This document shows positions 47,917 to 57,324 of a stretch of DNA of 64,000 nt, one piece after another. Source of the stretch: Agrocybe praecox (lineage: Eukaryota; Basidiomycota; Agaricomycetes; Agaricales; Agrocybaceae); assembly GCA_964017145.1 (NCBI GenBank), contig OZ024852.1, positions 1,861,945 to 1,925,944 on the forward strand, given 5' to 3'. The notes beneath the pieces were generated by a model, which saw only the letters and a program-made list of their open reading frames with translations, searched no databases and had not been told where the DNA came from. How positions within the stretch are numbered: the stretch's first letter is position 1; every line of letters starts with the position of its first letter. A program made the position numbers and the translations under genes.

Positions 47917-49523
47917 GATGTTTGAGTAAGAGATGAAGAATTAGATGAGGGTATTTGAGAAAGACTGATGTTTGTATTGAGGCAGGCACGTGGTGCACAG
48001 GGTCGTGTGGCATTCGTCCGACCGGCCACGGCTGTCTTCGGTCCACCCAACAGCAGCATTTCATTAAGTTCTTGCCGTCGCCATCCATGTGCTTGACCAC
48101 TCTTTCATCACACGGAGTACTATCTCCTATCTGATTTTTATGTCTCTTCTCTCTCTCTGTCTTCAGCCCTCTTCACCCACATGTTCATTATCTGCTGTTT
48201 CGTTGCTCTAGACTCCACCTCCCTTGGCAAATTTTTTTTTCATCTTTGGTGTTAATTTACGAGAACCCTCTGGAAGACATTCTGATATAACGTGTTGTTA
48301 ATAGAACGGGCGCTGCTCGTGGCTGGGTCTCTATTACTGTCTGCGAAGATTCTCCTTCTTCTAGCGGAATGGATCCAGCTGCACCACATGTTGCGAGTGC
48401 CCTACTCTTTGCTTGGATTGCAAATTTCTCGCTTCGCTTCGTCTTACATCGACGCGACACCTGCTCGCACATTGGACCACCACGCTCGCGACAGGATCAG
48501 ATCATTGGAGTGGCATGCAAACACGGTGAAGTGCATTATAATAATATACATACCCTTCCCAAGAATCAGCAGCATGTCCCCGAGCCCGTCCCACAGGACA
48601 TACGGTCCTCGTGCGTGCTTCCCACTGGCAGGATAAGTATATGACTTGGTGCGAGAAACGGTCAGGATCGCATGGACATCTCACATAGTGAGTAACTCCA
48701 TGTTTATTCCCGGGATTGCCCAGGATTCTCTGTTTCTCTGTCTCTTATATGAGATATTTTTAATATTAAGTCTTCTTGACCGTTCTGAATACATATACGA
48801 TCTTTTTATCATGACCGAAGCAAACTTGTATGTTACTCGCTCGTGCATTTCCTTTTTCTCTAAACTTTCATTTCAAGTAACGCCGACGCTACTGCATAGT
48901 TTATTAAAGAACCATTGTGCTGCGTGGGATTGGTGATACCTAATCACCCAATTTCAGCTAAGCAGCATGTCTGCGTGTTCCAGAAGCATGTCATCTTGAT
49001 TCTTCTCTGACTTATTAAACACAGTAGGTCGGATTTCGTTGGGCTCCTCGTGGACTACAGGTCATGCTGCTGCTATGAATTCATGGTACTCGAAGAGAGC
49101 ATAGAAAATATTTTGCGATAATAATTTAATTACTATTTTAGAGTCTCTGAAAAGTCGACATAAATTGAAAGCTCCAGGTATTGAAAACGATGCTCGCGAG
49201 TCGACTCCCCTTGCATAAAAATGAAGCCCGTTTATATATTCAATTACAATCAAAGTTAATACGACATTTGGGGTTGAAATCTCGAAACTAGTATTTCTCT
49301 CTTATTCTAAGTCTAGGGAGTATGGAACATTAAGCTTTAAGCCTGGCAATCTAAATCAGGATTAAATTACCGTATATGGATAGGCTCAAATCGCTTCGGT
49401 CGGCAATTATACCCACGGCATAAAAATGATATTGAAAGTGTAGGTGCAGCAAAATTAAAGATATCAGTGCTATGCTTATAGTCCGGTCCTAGACGCAGAA
49501 AGATAAATAGAAGGTTTGATCGC
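47917..49523. other. Intergenic, about 1.6 kb, with one doubtful small frame
   Basis: Lies between the LC8 start and the kinase stop. The right part (48650-49500) is AT-rich with no coding character. On the left, 48369-48644 (plus) is an open frame described separately. No RNA gene is evident. Confidence 0.4.
48369..48644 (+). CDS. Doubtful small open reading frame, 91 aa
   Basis: An ATG-started frame downstream of a CT-rich leader (48145-48235) that resembles a fungal promoter or 5'UTR. The product starts MDPAAPHVASALLFAWIANF and has no family resemblance I recognise. Another plus-strand frame (48292-48636) overlaps it. It could be a genuine small gene, the first exon of a longer spliced one, or chance. 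Confidence 0.2.
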   Translation: MDPAAPHVASALLFAWIANFSLRFVLHRRDTCSHIGPPRSRQDQIIGVACKHGEVHYNNIHTLPKNQQHVPEPVPQDIRSSCVLPTGRISI

Positions 49524-51875
49524 TTAGTCTGTAGTGCTGATTTCGCCGAGGGTCCAGGTATCAGCCAATTGCTGGTAAACCGCCTTAAACACAGTAAGAG
49601 GCCCTTTTTCTTGAACCAGAAGAAGAGAGACCAAGTAACCATCGTGGCAGAGCTGAGGCAATGGCCAGCGCATTTCTATGCGGAATTTCACAGATTTAAG
49701 ACCCAACAGAGCATTATTCGAGTCCTTTGCATCATGCGTTCGGCATTTCAGAAGAGCCAATTTGTCAGATTCTTCCATTGAGACGAGCAGGTCCATTTCC
49801 ATAAGGAGGCGCATGCATTCGATCCTTGTCGTATGTAGGTCATACCTAGAAAGCAAGTTATAGGTGACAGGTTTGAACTTAAAGACGTTGTCAAGCCAGC
49901 TTCCGTGGAGGGGTCCATTGACAGGAGACGGAATGGAAAATGAGGACCCAGCGTCTGAGAACATCGGAGAAGCTGGACCTTTAGTTACCGGAGGCTTTTT
50001 CTTAAGCTTGGATGGACGTCTGTTCAGCGGCGTAGTGTCAATTTGCAAGTGGTTTACGTCCGCCATGGCTGCGCTGTGTCGTGCCAGTGGTGACGTTCGA
50101 TTGAGCAAGTCAGATTCTGTAATGGGTATCGCATTCTCTTTACCATTGTTACCAGGTGTTGCGACGGGACGCGGAATGCGGCTCTTCCGTCGTAGAGTAA
50201 GTGGCTTAGTGGTCCCGTTTTCATTCTGGTTCGCCGAGCTGGCCTGCAAAGGTATCGAAGTCGGATTTTCAGTATGATCACTGTACTGTAGTTGTATAGG
50301 CGTTAATGGGATGCCAGGAACATTTAGTAGAGGTGGAGGGGATTCCTTCGAAGACGTAGCGTTGCTCGGTGCATCAAATTCCACACTGCCGGTCCTAGCA
50401 AGTAGGTTGAGATGATGGGCAACCTCCTGGAAAAACACGCGAATCTTTTCATTCTCGACATCAGGGGCGTTCAAAACGGGCAAAGGAGTATTGTTATACG
50501 GAGGAATAGTTCGCCCTTCTGGGGATGGGGCAGATAAAGATATTGTGGGATAGGCCTTGTGATCTGCTTCGAAAGATGAAAGAGGTCCTTCGTGTTTCCT
50601 AGTACGCAGAGGTGTCTGGGGGAACTCGACATTTTTCTCTTTTTGTTTGCCCTTCCTATCTCTGCCTTTTGAATCGCCGCGCTGCCGTCGACCTTCTTCT
50701 TGCTGTCGAGTATCAAGGTATCTGCGACGATAATCCACTAACAAATGATAAATCCCCTTCTGCCAATTGCGCTCAGAGCTCATCAAGGCTTCGATGAGGG
50801 AAGTGTCTGGCATGCCGTGCCACAATGTGCGCAAATTTGCGAAAATGTCTGGGTCAATGGAGGACATTTTTCCAATTGGACGAGCGATAAGGGTCATGTC
50901 AGGATCCGATGGCATTGCATTGGGATTTTTGATGGAGTGAGATAAGAAGAACGGATGGCGCATAATCTCTCTCATTGTTATCCGTTTCTTGACGTCCAGA
51001 GTAAGCATTCTACGTATAAGGTTTTGAGCTCGGGGGTCAATATCCTGTGGCATGAGAAAATGACCGAGAGAAATTTTGTGAAGCAAAGTAGGACAGTCAT
51101 CATCATCAAATGGAAGCTTTGCTGCCAGCAAAGCGTAAAGAATAACACCACAGGACCAGATATCAGACGTCGATCCATTATATGGATTGCCAGATATGAT
51201 TTCGGGGGCTGCATAGTGGGGACTGCCGCAAGAGGTACGGAGAAGCTTTTCTCTAGCTTCATCCTGCCATGTGGCCATCCCGAAATCTGCGACTTTGATA
51301 TTTTTATCGTGATCGATGAGAATATTCTCTAGTTTCAAGTCCCGATGAGCGATGTTGTACGTATGGCAATGAGCAACGGCGCATATAATCTGCTGGAAGT
51401 AGTCGACTACTTCAGATACAGGTCGACGCCCCTTTTCGCAGAGATAGTCAAACAATTCTCCCCCTTGAACGTATTCCAGGATCAAATAAAGGTGGGACGA
51501 TGTTTCCCAGACGTCGTAGAGTTTCATAATATTTGGGTGGTCGATGAGCTTCATAACAACAATTTCGCGTTCAACTGCAAGGAGATTATGTTCCACTTCG
51601 TCCGCCAGGCGATTCAAAGAAACTCGGCTGCTTAAGGAACCTTTCTGGATGATCTTAATTGCAGCATACTGCCCTGTTTGGGAATGTCGTGCAATCCTGA
51701 CATGACCTGAGTGCAAGCGCAGATTTGTCAAACCATCGAATATCACAAAAATTCGTAGAACATTACCAGAAAATCCCTTCCCCAGCGTTCGGCCTACTTT
51801 CCATAATCCAATCATCTTTGGATCATGCTTGCTTTTCGTTGCGCGCACGTCAAGAGCATTTTGCATGTCGGTCAT
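49524..51875 (-). CDS. HSL1: Hsl1/Gin4-type (Nim1-related) Ser/Thr protein kinase
   Basis: Septin-associated AMPK-related kinase; in yeasts the family (Hsl1, Gin4, S. pombe Cdr1/Cdr2) links septins or cortical nodes to Wee1 inhibition. Exons 51767-51875 and 49524-51706 join to 763 aa. The 60-nt intron is in frame and open, but only splicing gives the normal glycine loop (TLGKGFSGHVRIARHSQTG). Kinase motifs are AAIKIIQKG, HPNIMKLYDVWETSSHLYLI, IAHRDLKLENILI, KVADFGMA, LLRTSCGSPHYAAPEI and DIWSCGVILYALL. A UBA-like segment follows near residue 330 (FANLRTLWHGMPDTSLIEAL). The middle is disordered and basic. The last 120 residues (YNLLSRYDLHTTRIECMRLL; VKFRIEMRWPLP) resemble a KA1 membrane-binding domain. 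Confidence 0.88.
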   Translation of the reverse strand: MTDMQNALDVRATKSKHDPKMIGLWKVGRTLGKGFSGNVLRIFVIFDGLTNLRLHSGHVRIARHSQTGQYAAIKIIQKGSLSSRVSLNRLADEVEHNLLAVEREIVVMKLIDHPNIMKLYDVWETSSHLYLILEYVQGGELFDYLCEKGRRPVSEVVDYFQQIICAVAHCHTYNIAHRDLKLENILIDHDKNIKVADFGMATWQDEAREKLLRTSCGSPHYAAPEIISGNPYNGSTSDIWSCGVILYALLAAKLPFDDDDCPTLLHKISLGHFLMPQDIDPRAQNLIRRMLTLDVKKRITMREIMRHPFFLSHSIKNPNAMPSDPDMTLIARPIGKMSSIDPDIFANLRTLWHGMPDTSLIEALMSSERNWQKGIYHLLVDYRRRYLDTRQQEEGRRQRGDSKGRDRKGKQKEKNVEFPQTPLRTRKHEGPLSSFEADHKAYPTISLSAPSPEGRTIPPYNNTPLPVLNAPDVENEKIRVFFQEVAHHLNLLARTGSVEFDAPSNATSSKESPPPLLNVPGIPLTPIQLQYSDHTENPTSIPLQASSANQNENGTTKPLTLRRKSRIPRPVATPGNNGKENAIPITESDLLNRTSPLARHSAAMADVNHLQIDTTPLNRRPSKLKKKPPVTKGPASPMFSDAGSSFSIPSPVNGPLHGSWLDNVFKFKPVTYNLLSRYDLHTTRIECMRLLMEMDLLVSMEESDKLALLKCRTHDAKDSNNALLGLKSVKFRIEMRWPLPQLCHDGYLVSLLLVQEKGPLTVFKAVYQQLADTWTLGEISTTD

Positions 51876-52328
51876 CGAACACCAGGACGGTGGTAGAGGA
51901 AGAAAGTTGCTTTGTGGCTGACATGAAAAAATGAGGTTCTACGGATCTTCTTCGGAGAGTCCTGTTGGAAAGCAGGCTAGTAATTTGATGATGGCCTGAT
52001 CCCTGAATCCTAAATGGGACCAAGTAAGGTCAAATAACGCGTGTAGTCACGGAACCACATGTAGATCACGAGACTCTACATTACTTGTGACTGAGTCACT
52101 TAAGGTTGCCTTTGATCATCGATGACTCAGCTTATAACTCACTGGTACCGAGTTCTTTACATACATCTTCAACTTTCACTATACAAGTTATCAACATCTT
52201 GAATACACCTATAAAAGAACAACAAGAACAAGAACAGTCATAATCAAGTCTGCATTACAAGATCATTACTGGAGGATTTGAACACTTTCTTCAACGGCTT
52301 GGAAGTTGGAATTTGACTATACTGCAGG
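51876..52328. promoter_or_regulatory. Divergent promoter, HSL1-like kinase / DNA ligase IV
   Basis: Both start codons point away from this 453-base gap. It holds an ACGCGT hexamer at 52037-52042 (the MluI cell-cycle box bound by MBF-type factors in yeasts), and two 7-mers of AP-1/Gcn4 type, TGAGTCA at 52092-52098 and TGACTCA at 52123-52129, 31 bases apart or about three helical turns. Function is inferred from known motifs only. Confidence 0.45.
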
Positions 52329-55300
52329 ATGCAACCGACTCCTGCTCGTTCTGCACCAAACTCCCCTGGCCCTCATACTGAGGCTTTGCTAGAAACCCAA
52401 GTGTATCGTTCTCCACCTCAGAATACTGATAGTGCGCCCTTCAGCATACTTGTTGGATTGTTTGAAAAGCTACAAAACGAAAAGAGGCAAGAAAGACGCA
52501 GGAAGCTGCTGGATGCATGGTTTTCTGTATGATTTTACCTACCATTCCTGATAATATAACTGAACATTTATACCAGCACTGGCGTCAAGAAAAGGGCTAT
52601 GACTTATATCCTGTTCTCCGCCTTCTTCTTCCTCAGGTACTCGCTTTCACGCTGTATTTCTTTCTGCATTCTCAAAATCCTGTTAGAAAGATAAAGAGAG
52701 ATCTGTATATGGACTGAAAGAGAAGAATTTAGCGAAAACGTATATCAAGCTCATTGGCTTGGGTATGAGAGATCCAGATTCTATTCGTTTAATGAATTGG
52801 AAAAAACCTTCAGAACGCGATGTATGTGCAGTTTCCTTTAGTAACCTTTGGTGTTATTGAACTATTGACACTTGTCATCCTAGAAATCATCGGGAGATTT
52901 CCCAACTGTTCTCTATGAAGTCGTTAGCAAAAGATCTTCAGTGATTGAAGGTTCGCTGTCGATCGATGACCTAAACGACATTCTTGACGAATTATCGGCT
53001 CATTCTGGAAAGCAGTCAGTTGGGCTCATTTTTTGCTTTTCTATAATTTAACTAACTTCTTATTCTACTGCAGAGATGTACAATCCAAGATATTGCAGCG
53101 TGTATACAATCGTTCAACCCCAGAGGAGCAACGTTGGATTGTCAGGATTATTTTGAAAGGTTTCTTCATCTTGCCGGTGTAATATCGAGTGTTTGCTAAC
53201 GGGCGAACCAAAGATATGGTCATATCGGTGAAAGAAACAACCATCTTTTCAGTGTTTCACCCCGATGCACAAGATCTTTTTAACACATGTTCTGATCTCA
53301 AGAAGGTTACGTATGACTTGTGGGACCCATCTTTTAGGCTGAATGCGGAAGTGAGTTGAATAATCATGCATCTCATACCGGGTCCTCAATAGTATTTTCA
53401 GGACAAAACCGTGCAATTATTCCATGCCTTTGCGCCGATGTTATGCAAGCGCCCAACCAAAAAGATTGAAGAGACGGTTCGTGAAATGGGCGGTTCAGAG
53501 TTCTTGATCGAAGAGAAGCTCGACGGTGAACGAATGCAACTGCACAAGCGAGGAAATGAATATTTCTACTGTTCTCGGTTTGTCTGGACTTATGTCAATT
53601 GCTCATTTCTCTGACAAGTTGGATTTAGAAAAGGGAAAGATTATACCTATCTTTACGGAAAGCATGTCGGAACGGGAAGTTTGACGCCTTTTATTGACAA
53701 GGCGTTTGATCCGCGCATAGACAAGTGAGGAAAATAGTGAAGCTTATCACATTATCACAAACTCTGATTTTTGAATGATGCAGCATTATATTGGACGGCG
53801 AAATGTTGGTATGGGACCCAGTATCCGAACGCAACCTTCCATTCGGCACTTTGAAAACTGCAGCTCTAGGTAAGTATTTCATGAAGTTGTCTTTTCAATA
53901 TCCTTAACACTCTATTAGACAAGTCGAAGAAGGAACATAACCCACGGCCATGCTGTTAGTGCATTTGCACTCTAACCTATTGCTTTTCAATTTCTCATCT
54001 CTCCAAATAGTCAAAGTTTTTGATCTGCTGTATCTGAATGGACAGTCTCTTCTTCATCGGTCAACATCTTTCAGGAAGAAGAATATGAAAGCCTGCCTGA
54101 CGGAAATAACAGGTCGTATTGAATTTACGACAGAGTTCAAAGGAAAGACGGCCAAAGATATCAGAGAGAAGATGGATGAAGTCATGGCTGCGAGAGGGGA
54201 GGGTCTTGTGATTAAACACCCACAATCAAAATATATTCTCAATGGCCGCAATATGGACTGGATCAAGGTCAGGAATCGTGCATCATATATTTCCAAATAA
54301 TTGACAATATGTATAATGATCCAGGTCAAACCAGAATATATGGTGAGTTTGCACCATGTACAATACTGTCACTTTTGATTTTGACATAAACAGGACAATA
54401 TGGGCGAAACTGTTGACGTCCTCGTCGTTGGTAAAGTATAAAACTAGTAGATGGTATGCAAATTATCTGACCTTTTCTTTAGCAGGAAAGTATGGCTCTG
54501 GCAATCGCTCTGGCGGTGTTTCAGCCCTGATATGCGCCGTTATGGATGATAGAAGGAATTATGACGACGACGAGGAGCCAAAGTAAGAACTATGCTTTAT
54601 TTCCTCATTTCACCTAATACCATGTCTATTCTATCCCAGATATAGCAGCTTTGTTCGTATCGGTACTGGGTTATCGTTTGCGGACTATGTCTGGCTCAGA
54701 GAAAAGCCATGGAAGCCTTGGGACCCTAAACATCCACCAGATTTTTTGCAGACATCGAAGCGCGGACAAGATGACAAAGGAGACGTATATATCCTGCCAG
54801 AAGAGTAAGCTTCGTCACATTACGAGTGTAATATATATCTCATTCTATCTAGCTCCTTTATCTTGAAAGTCAAAGCAGCGGAAATCACCCCTTCTGGTGA
54901 ATAAAACATCACTTTCTACTGTTATTTTGGTTTCTTTCTATGATTGACCGTGTTGGTTTTAGATCAATACCACATCGGCTATACTATGAGGTTTCCTCGT
55001 GCATTGAGCATACGGGACGATTTAAGTATCGCCGACTGTATGCCCGCTTCAGGTGAATTTCTCAATCTTTTCGTGAAGCTATATCCTCAATTTATATCAA
55101 CAGCTGTCCTGGAGAGTCTGCGTTCCGAAAAGAAACGAAAACTCGAGAGCGATACTGGGTAAGAGTCTCGTTATCAAGGATTGAAACCTGATGTAACATG
55201 TTTTCAGTGCCACGAAGAAAAAACGAAAAGTTGTAGCAGCGAAAGTAAGATGTTTGTGCCAATGTTATGACCTGAAAAAAATGCTGATTGCATTAACAGC

Positions 55301-56919
55301 CGACAGTCCTACCTCAGTATAGCGGAGCTGTTTCACGTAAAGATGTGAAAGTCGAAGGCGACCTCTTTGCGGGCATGAAGTTTGGTCAGTGGTTTAGAAA
55401 ACAGGAATTATCCTCGAAATGGCTAACATGAATTACCAGTCCTTATGTCTGATCCCAAGTCAAGGACCGGCGAAGAGGATAAAAAAGAACTGGCCACTAA
55501 GTTAGTATTCTTTAATTCCTTTGCATCAAAATATCCATGGTCAATGTCAAATTTTATGGCGACTTAGGATATATGCCAACGGGGGAGCTTGCGCCCAAGT
55601 GGCTACCAACAAACCTGGCCTCTTCGTTGTATATGACGGTACTGTGACGCGTAAGCTTCTCTTCCCTGGCATTCGGTAAAGTCATGGCTAGAGTTCCTTT
55701 CAGCATATGACTTGAAACTTGTTATAAATAAAGGGTCCATTGACGTTATCAAACCGTCATGGATTACGGATTCGATTGCCCATGGCGCTAAATTACCCAT
55801 GCGTAAGAAGTGAGTGGACCAAATAACCATTTCAACTCGTAGTTTATGTTTCAAACCAAGATATTTCTTTTTTGCGACGGACGCGACCATGGAGACCGAT
55901 GAGTATGCTGATGGAGAGGGCACGAAAGAGGTTCTTCCAGAGGAAATCATTAGTGCAGAGTCATCATTAACAATTGAAGAAGACCAAGAAGACACAACAG
56001 ATATCAAAACCGAGGAAGATCAGCCCGAAGACGAGGAGGAGGTTGATCCAGCGTTGGCAGACTGGTTTCAAGTAGACGAAAAGAAAGATCTCTCGTCGAG
56101 GGTCGATGAACACGACGAAGATTCTGTGACCGAGGCTGATTCCGACAATGATGACGTCGCGGATGGGGATGAAGACGATGCTGGGCTTGACGATTGGCTG
56201 CAGATCAACAATGAGGGCGATGATTTAGCATCGCCTGACAAAGTAACAGACAAACAACGGGAAGTAAGTTGCAAAAATTTTAGTTGGCAACTTGGGCTGA
56301 ACAAAGATATTTTGCAAAGCTCGATGCTCATGCCAAAATGGGCGAAGACGACAATGCGATGGAGTATGACCAAGAACGTATCTTCAGGCATTTGTGAGTG
56401 TCCACTGGATATTAGATGCCACTTTTCGATGATGTGTTGCAGATGCTTCTATCTGGATTCCGCTGAGAATGCGAGCAAGAATGCCATGAACGTGAAGCCG
56501 TCGAAGCACGAGAAGACTATGAGAGACAAGTAAGATATGCGGCACACAAGCATTTCTGGTAGCATTATTAACTATGCTATTCCTTAGCTTCACAAAAATA
56601 ACCCAATTAATAACTGAAAATGGCGGCAAAATTGTCGACTTGGATGATCCTAAGCTGACCCACGTCGTACTCGACAAACGCGACGAAAGCCGTCGTCTGG
56701 AATTGATCAAACGAACTTCGAAGTAAGTGTTTCTTCTTTTTTGCCTCTGGAAGATTGATCGAGGATGAATGTAAGACCCAAACGGCGTCATCTTGTTATT
56801 TCGGAGTACATCCAAGCGTGCTTGGAGGAGGAAACTTTATTGGACGAAGAAGGTAAGCTTAGCCTCTAGTCCGCATTTTCATGGCTAACCTGGAGAGTAA
56901 CTCAGAATTCGCGCCATAA
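52329..56919 (+). CDS. LIG4: DNA ligase IV (non-homologous end joining)
   Basis: ATP-dependent ligase that seals double-strand breaks with an XRCC4/Lif1 partner. Heavily interrupted by introns. The start gives MQPTPARSAPNSPGPH, and the N-terminal DNA-binding domain follows (FSILVGLFEKLQNEKRQERR). Motif I is FLIEEKLDGERMQLHKRG (adenylated Lys). Then come YTYLYGKHVGTGSLTPFID, ILDGEMLVWD (motif IIIa), EGLVIKHPQSKYILNGRNMD and WIKVKPEYM (motifs IV-V), and DVLVVGKYGSGNRSGGVS. The first BRCT domain runs from about 55340 (FVLMSDPKSRTGEEDKKELA; GLFVVYDGTV; DVIKPSWITDSIAHGAKLPM), and the second from about 56588 (FTKITQLITENGGKIVDLDD) to a stop after EEFAP at 56917-56919. Between the BRCTs is a long acidic linker with repeated DW(F/L)Q motifs. 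Not all exon junctions were checked. Confidence 0.93.
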
Positions 56920-57324
56920 CATATTTACTACTATTACATGTGATATAAATTACTTACTATTAGTGTGGAATATACCCAGAGGTGCCATACGAATTGATTG
57001 CGCTGGCGTTGATGTTTTCCTTTGTTTTTTTTACTTGGCCGAGTCGGAGTTTGCAAGTTTGCATCATTGAGGACGTCCCAAAGAAGGCGAAACGTCTTTA
57101 ATTCCCTCTTCATCCCCCCGAGCGTCCCTCCTCCCTCCCTCTTCATCTTCTATTATCTCTTCCTCCTCATTTTAACAGGCTCTTATTTTAGTATTCATAT
57201 CACTCTGCTCTGAACATCATTTTTCCAGCCATTTTCACTGGCCCTTTATTTTTCCCTTCCTCAGAAAACAACAACTGTATCACTACCACATCTGCAGAAA
57301 GCAGCACCGGCCGCCAGCATCTTA
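56920..57324. other. Intergenic: LIG4 3' flank and forkhead gene promoter/leader
   Basis: Contains a strong CT-rich tract on the plus strand (about 57100-57175) followed by a pyrimidine-rich leader to the forkhead start at 57325. Open frames here read as translated low-complexity sequence. Confidence 0.45.
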
